Assembly (NCBI GenBank): GCA_963851215.1
Contig: CAWKOG010000017.1
Coordinates: 186,001-250,000, forward strand
Length of the DNA stretch: 64,000 nucleotides
Direction: 5' to 3'
Source of the DNA: DATKFM01 sp963851215
Lineage (GTDB): Bacteria > Pseudomonadota > Alphaproteobacteria > Dongiales > Dongiaceae
Each line of letters starts with the position of its first letter. The first letter of the stretch is position 1. Made by a program: the position numbers and the translations under genes. Under the pieces are notes generated by a model, which saw only the letters and a list, made by a program, of their open reading frames with translations, was not told where the DNA came from and did no database searches. Of the stretch, positions 56,858 through 64,000 are shown piece by piece.

Positions 56858-59560
56858 TCATGCCGCCGCCCCCGCCGCCAGTTCCCGCAGCCGCAGATGG
56901 GCTGCATTGGCCCGGGGCCGCCACAATCCGCGGTCCTGCGCCTCCAGCAGCTTTTCCGCCATCTCTCGCGCTGCCGCTGGATTGTTCGCCAGCATGAAAT
57001 CCCGCACCTGATCGTCGCCGATATAGGCGTCGAACACGGCGTCGAAATGATGGTCGGCGACGCAGTCGGCCGTGGCGGCAAAGGCGAACATGTAGTCGAC
57101 CGTCGCCGCCATCTCGAACACGCCCTTGTAGCCGTGGCGCATCACGCCCTTGATCCATTTTGGATTGACCACGCGGGCGCGGACGATGCGGGCGATCTCC
57201 TCCTCCAGGCGCCGGATGCGCGGCGACTCGGGCCGTGAATGGTCATTGTGATAGACCACGGGCTTCCGACCGGAGATTTCCTTCACTGCGGCCGCGAGAC
57301 CGCCCTCGAACTGATAGTAGTCGTCGCTGTCCAGCAGATCATGCTCGCGATTGTCCTGATTGTGCAGCACGCCATCGACGGCGCTGAGGCGCGTCTCGAA
57401 CAGCCGATGCTCGGCGACACCTTGCGATCCGCTGCCATAGGCGTAGCCGCCCCAGGCCACATAGGCACGCGCAAGGTCGGCCGAAGTTTCCCAGCCTCGC
57501 TCATCGATCAGCGCCTGCAGCCCCGCGCCATAGGCGCCGGGCTTGGAGCCGAACACGCGGAAGCCGGCGCGGCGCAGCGCCAGCTCCTGCGGCAGGCCGG
57601 AGGCAATCATCGCCTGCGCATCCTTCTGCACGCGGGCGGCCAGTGGGTTCAGCGCCTCCGGTTCATCCAGCGCGGCGACGGCGCGCGCGGCGCTATCGAT
57701 CAGATCGATCTGCGCCGGAAACGCATCGCGGAAGAAGCCGGAGACCCGCAGCGTCACGTCGACCCGCGGCCGGTCGAGGATTGACAGCGGCATGATCTCA
57801 AAGCCTGCGACGCGGCCCGAACCCTGGTCCCAGGTCGGCCGCACGCCCATCAGCGCCAGCGCCTGCGCGATATCGTCGCCGCCAGTGCGCATGTTGGCCG
57901 TGCCCCAGGCGGAGAGCGCCAGGGATTTCGGCCAGGCGCCATGCTCCTGCCGGTAGCGGTCCAGCAGCAGACAGGCGGATTTCCAGCCGAGGCTCCAGGC
58001 CACCGGCGTCGGCACCGCGCGGGTATCGACGGAGTAGAAGTTGCGGCCGGTGGGCAGCACTTCCGGCCGTCCGCGGGTGGGCGCGCCGGAGGGACCGGGC
58101 GCGACGAAGCGGCCATCGAGCCCGCGCAGCAAGCCGGCGATCTCGCTCTCGCCGCAGGCGATGACGGCGGGACGGAGCGTGGTCTGGATGTAGCTGAGGA
58201 CAGTGTGGGTGCGGGTCCAATCCGGCGGTGCATGCTTCTCCCCGGCGACCAGTGCGCGGGCGAGAAGCTCTAACCGCTCCACTGTGTCGCCATGGGTGCG
58301 CCAGATCCCCAGTTGCAACGCTCCGCTCTTGTCGTCCGAAAATAGTCCCCTCTCTCCTCCGGGGGAGAGGGGCAGGGGTGAGGGGGCTAACGCGCTTGCG
58401 CGCAGCGAATCTTCATTCTGCTCGTCATTGCCTCTGTTCTTGAATGGAGTCTGAGTATCGTGGGCACCTACCGGCGCTGAACCCCTCACCCCCTGCCCCC
58501 TCTCCCCCAAGGGGAGAGGGGGGTTATTAGTTTCATTCGCCTCAAGCATCAGCGCCGCGGGCTTCGCTCCCGTCCAAACCACAGCCATCTCCGCCGTCAG
58601 CGGATCGAATTCGAGTTCCAGATCCTTGGCCAGTGCGCGAATCAGCGACGCATCGGCGCCCTCGCCCTGACGCCGAGGCACGCGGGTCAGCGCCACCAAT
58701 AGATCGGTGAGCTGATCACCCTCGGGCGAAACGCCGAACACATGCAGCCCGTCGCGGATCTGCAGCTCCTTCAGCTCGCAGAGGTGATTGTCCAGCTTGC
58801 CCAGCGCCATATCGGCGCTGTCGTCCCGCACCACGCCGCAATCCTTGTCGAGGCCGATCGACGCCGCCAATTCCAGAATGCGATCACGCAACGTCTTGCA
58901 GCGGCGCGGATCGAGCCCCGCCGCTTCGTAATATTCGTCGACGAGCTGTTCCAAGTCGCGCAGCGGGCCATAGCTCTCGGCGCGCGTGAGCGGCGGCGTG
59001 AGGTGATCGATGATGACGGCGGCGGTGCGGCGCTTCGCCTGGCTGCCCTCGCCGGGATCGTTGACGATGAAGGGATAGAGATGGGGCAGCGGCCCGAGCG
59101 CAGCCTCCGGCGCGCAATCCGCCGACAGCGCCAGCGCCTTGCCCGGCAGCCATTCCAGATTGCCATGCTTGCCCATATGCACGATGGCATGGCCGCCAAA
59201 CTCCCGGCGCAGCCAGGCGTAGAACGCGAGATATCCGTGAGGCGGCACCAGATCGGGCGAGTGATATGTGGCGGTGGGATCGATGTTGTATCCGCGCGCC
59301 GGCTGGATGCCGATGACAATGTTGCCGAAGCGGTGGGCGGGAAGAAGAAAGGCGCCGTCGGTGAAAAACGGATCCTCCTCGGGCGCACCCCATTGCGCTG
59401 TGATTTTGTCGCGGAGGGTTGAGGAGAGAGTGGCGAAGAATGATCTGTAATGCGGCGAGTGCAAGCGCGATGCGTTCTCGTCTTGGAGAGGCCACTGCCG
59501 ACAGCAGCAACTCGCCCTCACCCTGACCCTCTCCCCCGCTTCGCAGGGGCGAGGGGACAT
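56858..59560 (-). CDS. cobN: CobN cobaltochelatase subunit, C-terminal portion; contains element C, severed from its N-terminus by element D
   Basis: Carries most of the chelatase: FGNIVIGIQPARGYNID, HGYLAFYAWLRREFGGHAIVHM, GKHGNLEWLPGKALALSA, FIVNDPGEGSQAKRR, VYHNDHSRPESPRIRR and RVVNPKWIKGVMRHGYKG, all canonical CobN. About 60 residues near NNPPLPLGERGQGVRGSAPV are repeat element C translated in frame. The first 30 codons belong to element D. CobN with CobS and CobT inserts cobalt in the oxygen-dependent route; neither partner is in this window. It follows the N-terminal part with an interrupted frame. Confidence 0.82.
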   Translation of the reverse strand: MSPRPCEAGERVRVRASCCCRQWPLQDENASRLHSPHYRSFFATLSSTLRDKITAQWGAPEEDPFFTDGAFLLPAHRFGNIVIGIQPARGYNIDPTATYHSPDLVPPHGYLAFYAWLRREFGGHAIVHMGKHGNLEWLPGKALALSADCAPEAALGPLPHLYPFIVNDPGEGSQAKRRTAAVIIDHLTPPLTRAESYGPLRDLEQLVDEYYEAAGLDPRRCKTLRDRILELAASIGLDKDCGVVRDDSADMALGKLDNHLCELKELQIRDGLHVFGVSPEGDQLTDLLVALTRVPRRQGEGADASLIRALAKDLELEFDPLTAEMAVVWTGAKPAALMLEANETNNPPLPLGERGQGVRGSAPVGAHDTQTPFKNRGNDEQNEDSLRASALAPSPLPLSPGGERGLFSDDKSGALQLGIWRTHGDTVERLELLARALVAGEKHAPPDWTRTHTVLSYIQTTLRPAVIACGESEIAGLLRGLDGRFVAPGPSGAPTRGRPEVLPTGRNFYSVDTRAVPTPVAWSLGWKSACLLLDRYRQEHGAWPKSLALSAWGTANMRTGGDDIAQALALMGVRPTWDQGSGRVAGFEIMPLSILDRPRVDVTLRVSGFFRDAFPAQIDLIDSAARAVAALDEPEALNPLAARVQKDAQAMIASGLPQELALRRAGFRVFGSKPGAYGAGLQALIDERGWETSADLARAYVAWGGYAYGSGSQGVAEHRLFETRLSAVDGVLHNQDNREHDLLDSDDYYQFEGGLAAAVKEISGRKPVVYHNDHSRPESPRIRRLEEEIARIVRARVVNPKWIKGVMRHGYKGVFEMAATVDYMFAFAATADCVADHHFDAVFDAYIGDDQVRDFMLANNPAAAREMAEKLLEAQDRGLWRPRANAAHLRLRELAAGAAA
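58346..58522. repeat. Composite palindromic element C
   Basis: About 177 bases, arm-core-arm as in A and B and in the same plus-strand orientation. The inner hairpin is GCGCTTGCGCGC next to the left arm, and the right arm starts GAACCCCTCACCCCCTGCCC. It lies in frame in cobN at a loop between conserved blocks. Confidence 0.85.
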
Positions 59561-59622
59561 CTACCCTCTACGCTAGTCCCCTCGCCCCCTCTTTCGAGGG
59601 GGAGAGGGTCAGGGTGAGGGGG
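59513..59622. repeat. Palindromic element D interrupting cobN
   Basis: About 110 bases forming a near-perfect inverted repeat: left arm CCCTCACCCTGACCCTCTCC and right arm GGAGAGGGTCAGGGTGAGGG, each with its own inner hairpin. It lacks the long core of A-C. It lies at the junction of the two cobN fragments, and every frame across that junction contains a stop. Confidence 0.85.
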
Positions 59623-59670
59623 TTGGCTGTGGCTGTGCGGTTCGTCACCCCGCTCAGCAACCGATCTCCA

Positions 59671-60963
59671 TCAGCGCCGCGCTATCTCGGGCGCACCTTC
59701 AACTCGATACCCCGCCGCGCCCAGCGCCTTCAGCACCTCCACCGTCCCCGCCGGCGTATCCAGCCCGACGCCGTTGCCGATGCGGCCATCGCGGTTGGGA
59801 TAGTTGGCGAGAACCAGCGCAACGCGGCGTTCGGCTGCCGGCGCGGCGCGCAGCCGCGCCCAGGAGGCGGCGAGCTTCGCGACAAATGCCACGCGATCAG
59901 CCACCGGCCGGTAGGTCACAACGGCGCATTGCGTGCGTTCGTCGCGCAAGGCCTCGGCCTTGAACGACACGGCGCGCGACAGCAGCCGTCCGTCCACTTC
60001 CGGCAGCGCCACATGCATGGCGATGTCCCGCGCCGAAAGACCCTGGGTGCCGTTGCGCCAGCTCTCCTCGTCGCCGGAGGCGAAAACGACTTGCAGCACC
60101 GGACAATCAGCCGCATCGAACGGCGTCGGCTCTCGCGTCGCGCCGGGCTGGCCCACGGCAAAGGCGGTGGCGTTAAGAATCACTGATGGCGCCGTCGCGG
60201 CAAACAGATGCGCCAGCAGATCGGCGGCGACGGAGTCCTTCAGGCTCGCCGCATAGATCGGCAGCGGGTTGAGCCCTTCCCCGCGCAGCGCATCGATCAG
60301 CGCGTCGACGACGGCGAGATCGCCGCTCTGCGCCAGGGCGCGATAGAAAACCAGCGGCGCCACCGGCGCATCGGCGCGCCATTCCCGGCGCAGATCGTCG
60401 AGCCCGGGCCGGTCCTTGCCCGGCCAGTAGAGTCCCGCCCGCATCAGCGCCACCGGCTCGCGCCAGTCGGCGTCGCGGCCAATTAGCGTCGCCGCATAGG
60501 CGAGCAAATTCTGCGCATTCTCGATGCCGCCCTGCACGCCATATTGCCAGAGGCGATGGGCCGCATCGGCCGGCAGAGTCGAACGCTCCGACATCTCGGG
60601 ATCCGGCTGATCGTCGCCGGGCAGGAAGGCGAGCGGAATGCGGCGCGCGCGGCAGACATGGGCGAGCTGCTCGACGCCATAGGGCCAGTAGCGCACGCCG
60701 CCCAGCAGCCGCACGACCACCAGCTTCGCATGGACGATCACCGACTCGACATAGCGGTCGACCGAGAGGTTGTGGGCAAGGAACAGCAGATTGGCGAGGC
60801 GCAGTGTCGGCGCCTCATCGCCGCGCCGCGCTTGCGCCTGCGCCAGGCAGGCCAATTCCGTATCCGCCGCCGACAGATAGACGATATCGCCCGGCGTCTG
60901 GCCGAGATCCACGGCCTCGCGCCCGTCGCTGATCGTCCCCGGCTTTGCGGCGAGGAGATGCAT
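59671..60963 (-). CDS. cobN: CobN cobaltochelatase subunit, N-terminal portion
   Basis: 430 codons matching the CobN N-terminus: MHLLAAKPGTISDGREAVDL, RLLGGVRYWPYGVEQL, FLPGDDQPDPEMSERSTL, WPGKDRPGLDDLRREW and YPNRDGRIGNGVGLDTPAG. It ends at a TGA just as the next conserved block should begin, at VEGAPEIARR. Removing one base at about 59675-59679 lets the frame run on (ADGDRLLSGVTN) into element D, where another stop follows. It starts eight bases after the cobW stop. The two fragments may be a broken gene, or sequence errors may combine with the repeat. Confidence 0.82.
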   Translation of the reverse strand: MHLLAAKPGTISDGREAVDLGQTPGDIVYLSAADTELACLAQAQARRGDEAPTLRLANLLFLAHNLSVDRYVESVIVHAKLVVVRLLGGVRYWPYGVEQLAHVCRARRIPLAFLPGDDQPDPEMSERSTLPADAAHRLWQYGVQGGIENAQNLLAYAATLIGRDADWREPVALMRAGLYWPGKDRPGLDDLRREWRADAPVAPLVFYRALAQSGDLAVVDALIDALRGEGLNPLPIYAASLKDSVAADLLAHLFAATAPSVILNATAFAVGQPGATREPTPFDAADCPVLQVVFASGDEESWRNGTQGLSARDIAMHVALPEVDGRLLSRAVSFKAEALRDERTQCAVVTYRPVADRVAFVAKLAASWARLRAAPAAERRVALVLANYPNRDGRIGNGVGLDTPAGTVEVLKALGAAGYRVEGAPEIARR

Positions 60964-60971
60964 GTGCAGCT

Positions 60972-62000
60972 TCAGCCGAGAACGTCGGCGGTGATGGCGG
61001 CGCGGTCCAGACCCTTCAGCCCGATCACCACCAGATGCCCGGCCCGCGGCTCGTCGCTGCGCCAGGGACGGTCATAGTAATGCTGCAGCCGCGCGCCGAC
61101 GCCCTGCAGCACCAGCCGCATCTCCTTGCCCGCGACATCGAGGAAACCCTTCACCCGCAGGATGTCGTGGGCGTCGATCGCCATGGAGAGGCGCGCGAGG
61201 AGTGTCGAAGGATCGGCCAGGCGCGGCACGGCGATGGCGAAGCTTTCGAAGTCATCGTGATCATGCTCCGCTTCGCCATCGTGATGGGAGCGCCGCGCGC
61301 CGATATCGTCTTCGGCGGCGGCGCCAAGCCCGAGCAGGATGGCCGGATCGATCGAGCCGAAACTCGCCGGCAGGATCTTCGGCTGCCGCACCGGATGGGC
61401 GCGGATTGCCTCCTCGGCCTTGGCCCGCTCGCCATCGACGAACAGATCCACCTTGTTCAGCACCACAAGGTCGGCGCAGCCGATCTGATCCTCGAACAGC
61501 TCCTCCAGCGGGCTCTCATGATCCAGCGACGGATCGGCGGCGCGCTGGGCGGCGATCGCCTGGGGATCGGTGGCAAACAGTCCCGCCGCCGCGGCCGGCC
61601 CATCGACCACGGCGATGACGCCATCGACGGTGACGCGGGTGCGCACCTCCGGCCAGTTGAAGGCCTGCACCAGCGGCTTCGGCAGCGCGAGGCCCGACGT
61701 CTCGATGATGATGTGATCGGGCGGCTGCGGGCGGTTCAAGATCTTCTCGATGGTCGGCAGGAAATCGTCGGCGACGGTGCAGCAGATGCAGCCATTGGCC
61801 AGCTCGATGATGTCGTCGTCGGTACAGTTCTCGATGCCGCAGCTTTTCAGGATCTCGCCGTCAACTCCCACTTCGCCAAACTCATTGATGATCAGCGCCA
61901 GGCGCTTGCCGTTGGCGTTGCGCAGCAGGTTCTGGATCAGCGTCGTCTTGCCGGCGCCGAGGAAGCCGGTGATGACGGTGGCGGGAATCTTGGTGCTCAT
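60972..62000 (-). CDS. cobW: CobW GTP-binding metallochaperone
   Basis: 342 residues of the G3E GTPase family. The P-loop is ITGFLGAGKTTLIQNLL, the metal-binding CXCC is NGCICCTV, the G4-like motif is VVLNKVDLF, and a His-rich stretch HHDGEAEHDHDDF precedes the C-terminal domain. CobW delivers cobalt to the CobNST chelatase. It overlaps cobU by ATGA and precedes cobN directly, the usual cobW-cobN pair. Confidence 0.93.
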   Translation of the reverse strand: MSTKIPATVITGFLGAGKTTLIQNLLRNANGKRLALIINEFGEVGVDGEILKSCGIENCTDDDIIELANGCICCTVADDFLPTIEKILNRPQPPDHIIIETSGLALPKPLVQAFNWPEVRTRVTVDGVIAVVDGPAAAAGLFATDPQAIAAQRAADPSLDHESPLEELFEDQIGCADLVVLNKVDLFVDGERAKAEEAIRAHPVRQPKILPASFGSIDPAILLGLGAAAEDDIGARRSHHDGEAEHDHDDFESFAIAVPRLADPSTLLARLSMAIDAHDILRVKGFLDVAGKEMRLVLQGVGARLQHYYDRPWRSDEPRAGHLVVIGLKGLDRAAITADVLG

Positions 62001-62606
62001 GTTCTGGCGTTCTTTCTCTCGATGCGGTGAACGGAGGCGACGGCGGATTCATCCTTCATCACCAGCGGCAGGCCGGCGGCAATGAAATAGACGCGGGTTG
62101 CAGCGGCGGCGACAGCTTGGTTGCAGCGCCCTGCCTCGTCGCGGAAGGCGCGGGCCAGCGCATTGTCGGGCACGATGCCGAGTCCGACTTCGTTGGCGAC
62201 GAAGACGATAGGTGCTGTGATCTGCGGCAGCGCGGCGATGAGGCGTTCCGTCTCCGCCGTCACGTCGCGGCCGGCGGCCATGAGATTGCTGACCCACAGC
62301 GTCAGGCAGTCGACCAGGATCGCCCGGCCCTCGCCCGCCGCGCGCTTGCAGCGCGCCAGGAAGGTCCAACGTCTCTTCGATGGTGATCCAGCCCTCGCCG
62401 CGCCGTTCGCGATGATGGCGGATGCGCGCGGCCATCTCCGCATCGCCGGCCTCGCCGGTGGCGAGATAGACCCACGGGCCTGGCGCAGCGGTGATCAGGC
62501 TTTCGGCAAAGCGGCTCTTGCCCGAGCGGGCGCCGCCCAGGACCAGCGTCACCGCCGGCAGGGGCGAAGCGAAATTGCGGGGTAGTTCGGCCGGCGGCCG
62601 TGCCAT
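61997..62606 (-). CDS. cobU: Adenosylcobinamide kinase / guanylyltransferase (CobU/CobP); one frame break
   Basis: About 202 residues after repair. It phosphorylates adenosylcobinamide and transfers GMP. The P-loop is VLGGARSGKSRFAESL; then YLATGEAGDAEMAARI, WITIEETLDLPGALQA, ILVDCLTLWVSNLM and FVANEVGLGIVPDNALAR. An extra base near 62338-62345 lies between GALQA and AAGEGRAILVD. ATG at 62606 is used because it lies just downstream of the riboswitch. It is the first gene of the cobU-cobW-cobN run. Confidence 0.9.
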
Positions 62607-62654
62607 GGGTCGACTCCTTCCTCCCACCGAGGATGCGCGTCTGCAGTTCGGGGC

Positions 62655-62835
62655 TTGAGGAGGTCTCCTGGCTCGGGGTCATCGGCCGCCGACGCCTTCC
62701 CGGCTCGAATGGAGCCAGTGGCATCAATGTCATCGGCCTCGCCGCTCACAGTTGCGGGGGCAGCGCCGGAATTGCCTGGGCGTCCTTCGCGGACGCTGCA
62801 AATCTCACCGGCTTCCCTGTTCTCAAGCTGGCAAT
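62655..62835 (-). promoter_or_regulatory. Adenosylcobalamin riboswitch
   Basis: On the minus strand the leader of cobU reads AACAGGGAAGCCGGTG, then GCTGCCCCCGCAACTGTGAG, then the B12 box GCCACTGG, then GGGAAGGC and finally GATGACCCCGAGCCAGGAGA, which is the ordered set of conserved blocks of the B12 aptamer. It ends about 50 bases before the cobU ATG, so ligand binding should lower cobU-cobW-cobN expression by blocking translation or transcription. It is the only B12 aptamer found in the window. Confidence 0.93.
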
Positions 62836-62882
62836 AGGGTACTGGATCGGCCGGGCCAAGGCCAGCGCCGGAGTCGGCCGGC

Positions 62883-64000
62883 CTATCCTGCAGCCGCCGT
62901 CGGCTTGAACTGCAGCGTCACTTTCAGGCCCGGCTTGTTGTCGCCCAGGCTGAGCCCGGCGCTGTGCAGGCGGGCGATGGCGGCCACCAGGCTGAGGCCG
63001 AGGCCATTGCCGGGCGAGGTGCGGCTCGCATCCAGGCGCACGAAGCGTTCGAGGACGCGGTCGCGGTCGGTTGCCGGAATCCCCGGCCCGCGATCGCCGA
63101 CGATGACGGCGGCGCCGATGCCATCGACGGCGGGCTGCAGCTCGAGGGAAACGACCCCGCCGCTGGCGCCATATTTGGCGGCATTGTCGACCAGATTGCC
63201 GATGGCCTGGAACAAGAGCTGCCGGTTGCCGGTCACGATGGCCGGACCGCGAATCGCGCTTTCGAATTTCAGGCCGTGATCTTCGACCAGGGCGCCGTAG
63301 AGTTCCGCCACATCGTGGGTCAGCGCCTCCAGGTCCACCGGCACCAGATTGCCGCGGCCGGCGCCCGCTTCGGCGTCGGCGATCGACAGCAGCGCGTTGA
63401 AGGTCTGCAGCAGCCCGTCAATATCGCCGATTGCATGCTCCAGCTCCTCTTGCTGGCGCGCCGGTTCGGGGAGTTGCCGGTGCATCGCCTCCAGCCGGTT
63501 GCGCAGGCGGTTGAGCGGGCTGCGCAGATCGTGGGCGATGTTGTTGGTGGCAGCGCGGATCGATCCCATCAGCCGTTCGATTTCCTCCAGCATCGCATTC
63601 AGGTTCTGCGCCAGGCGATCGAATTCATCGTCGCTGCCGCGCACGGGCATGCGGCGCTTCACCTCGCCCTGCTTGATGCGGTCGGCGGCATCGTTGATCA
63701 CCTCGATGCGGCGCAGGATGGTGCGGCTCATCAGGAAGCCGACGACGGCGCCGAGCACGATCATCAACACCAGCGAGGCGGCGAAGGCATTGAAGATGGC
63801 GGCCTGGAACTGGGATTCGATGCGGCGGCCGACCAGGAGGCGGTTGCCGTCGGGCAGGATGATGACCTTGGCGTCGGCCCAATAGGGCGATGGATCGCCG
63901 AACTCCCGGCGGCCGAACTGGAATCGCATCCAATCGCCATCCATCACGCCGCCCTGCGGCCAACCGCCGAGGATGTTGCCGGCGATCGGTTCATAGGTAG
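62883..64000 (-). CDS. Sensor histidine kinase, C-terminal part (5' end beyond the window)
   Basis: The frame is open to the right edge, so the start lies outside. Visible are the end of a periplasmic sensor, a membrane span (AFAASLVLMIVLGAVVGFL), a HAMP domain (INDAADRIKQGEVKRRMPV), the phospho-acceptor His in NNIAHDLRSPLNRLRNRLE, the N box NLVDNAAKYG, and the G boxes GDRGPGIP and GNGLGLSLVAAI. It is an orthodox two-component kinase; the response regulator is presumably upstream, outside the window. Signal unknown. Confidence 0.93.
   Translation of the reverse strand, partial: TYEPIAGNILGGWPQGGVMDGDWMRFQFGRREFGDPSPYWADAKVIILPDGNRLLVGRRIESQFQAAIFNAFAASLVLMIVLGAVVGFLMSRTILRRIEVINDAADRIKQGEVKRRMPVRGSDDEFDRLAQNLNAMLEEIERLMGSIRAATNNIAHDLRSPLNRLRNRLEAMHRQLPEPARQQEELEHAIGDIDGLLQTFNALLSIADAEAGAGRGNLVPVDLEALTHDVAELYGALVEDHGLKFESAIRGPAIVTGNRQLLFQAIGNLVDNAAKYGASGGVVSLELQPAVDGIGAAVIVGDRGPGIPATDRDRVLERFVRLDASRTSPGNGLGLSLVAAIARLHSAGLSLGDNKPGLKVTLQFKPTAAAG

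Noticed and set aside
43747..59622. C-tract/G-tract repeats considered as a CRISPR array
   Set aside because: Copies are inverted pairs scattered over 16 kb, mostly inside genes, with no regular spacers and no cas genes.

Overview
The window is GC-rich, gene-dense DNA from an alphaproteobacterium. A class II DAHP synthase beside an alphaproteobacterial-type nicotinate phosphoribosyltransferase, glutathione reductase, CobW/CobN-type cobalamin genes and heavy use of TGATG/ATGA gene couplings suggest Rhodospirillales or a near relative; I cannot name a genus. No rRNA, CRISPR array, prophage or transposase gene was seen.

1-28 kb is mostly housekeeping: a class III extradiol dioxygenase fragment, rpsD, a VOC protein, trmJ, cimA, a LysE exporter, a Nudix hydrolase, cysS, gltX, nadE, an ArgE/DapE peptidase, pncB, class II DAHP synthase, a phosphotransferase, gor, gabD, then a small catabolic block (Rieske oxygenase, HSL esterase, TPP enzyme, PcaD-like hydrolase), then glmS, glmU and gph. 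28-36 kb holds a structured non-coding stretch, tRNA-Val(CAC), a Gtr-like glycosylation cluster (membrane protein, GT2, methyltransferase, GtrA), ohr, a Sel1-repeat protein and an EamA transporter.

35.6-62.9 kb is a large cobalamin locus: cbtA/cbtB cobalt uptake, cobB, cobA, cbiD, cobK, cobM, a cbiG-cobJ fusion, cobI, cobL, cobH, cbiX, cobD, cobQ, cobO, cobN, cobW and cobU. An AdoCbl riboswitch lies upstream of cobU. An MCP with an MHYT sensor sits inside the locus, and so does a sigma factor / anti-sigma-like / VWA module that separates cobN from cobO. The window ends in a sensor histidine kinase.

Two features stand out. First, palindromic REP-like elements have entered the cobalamin genes. 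Three share a long composite architecture and are translated in frame inside or at the end of CbiG-CobJ and CobN; one more splits cobN. Second, about 18 genes or gene segments carry a single extra base that breaks an otherwise conserved reading frame, including essential genes (gltX, nadE, glmS). Every case I could resolve is an insertion, which points to sequence or assembly error rather than mass pseudogenisation. Gene coordinates below span the repaired genes.
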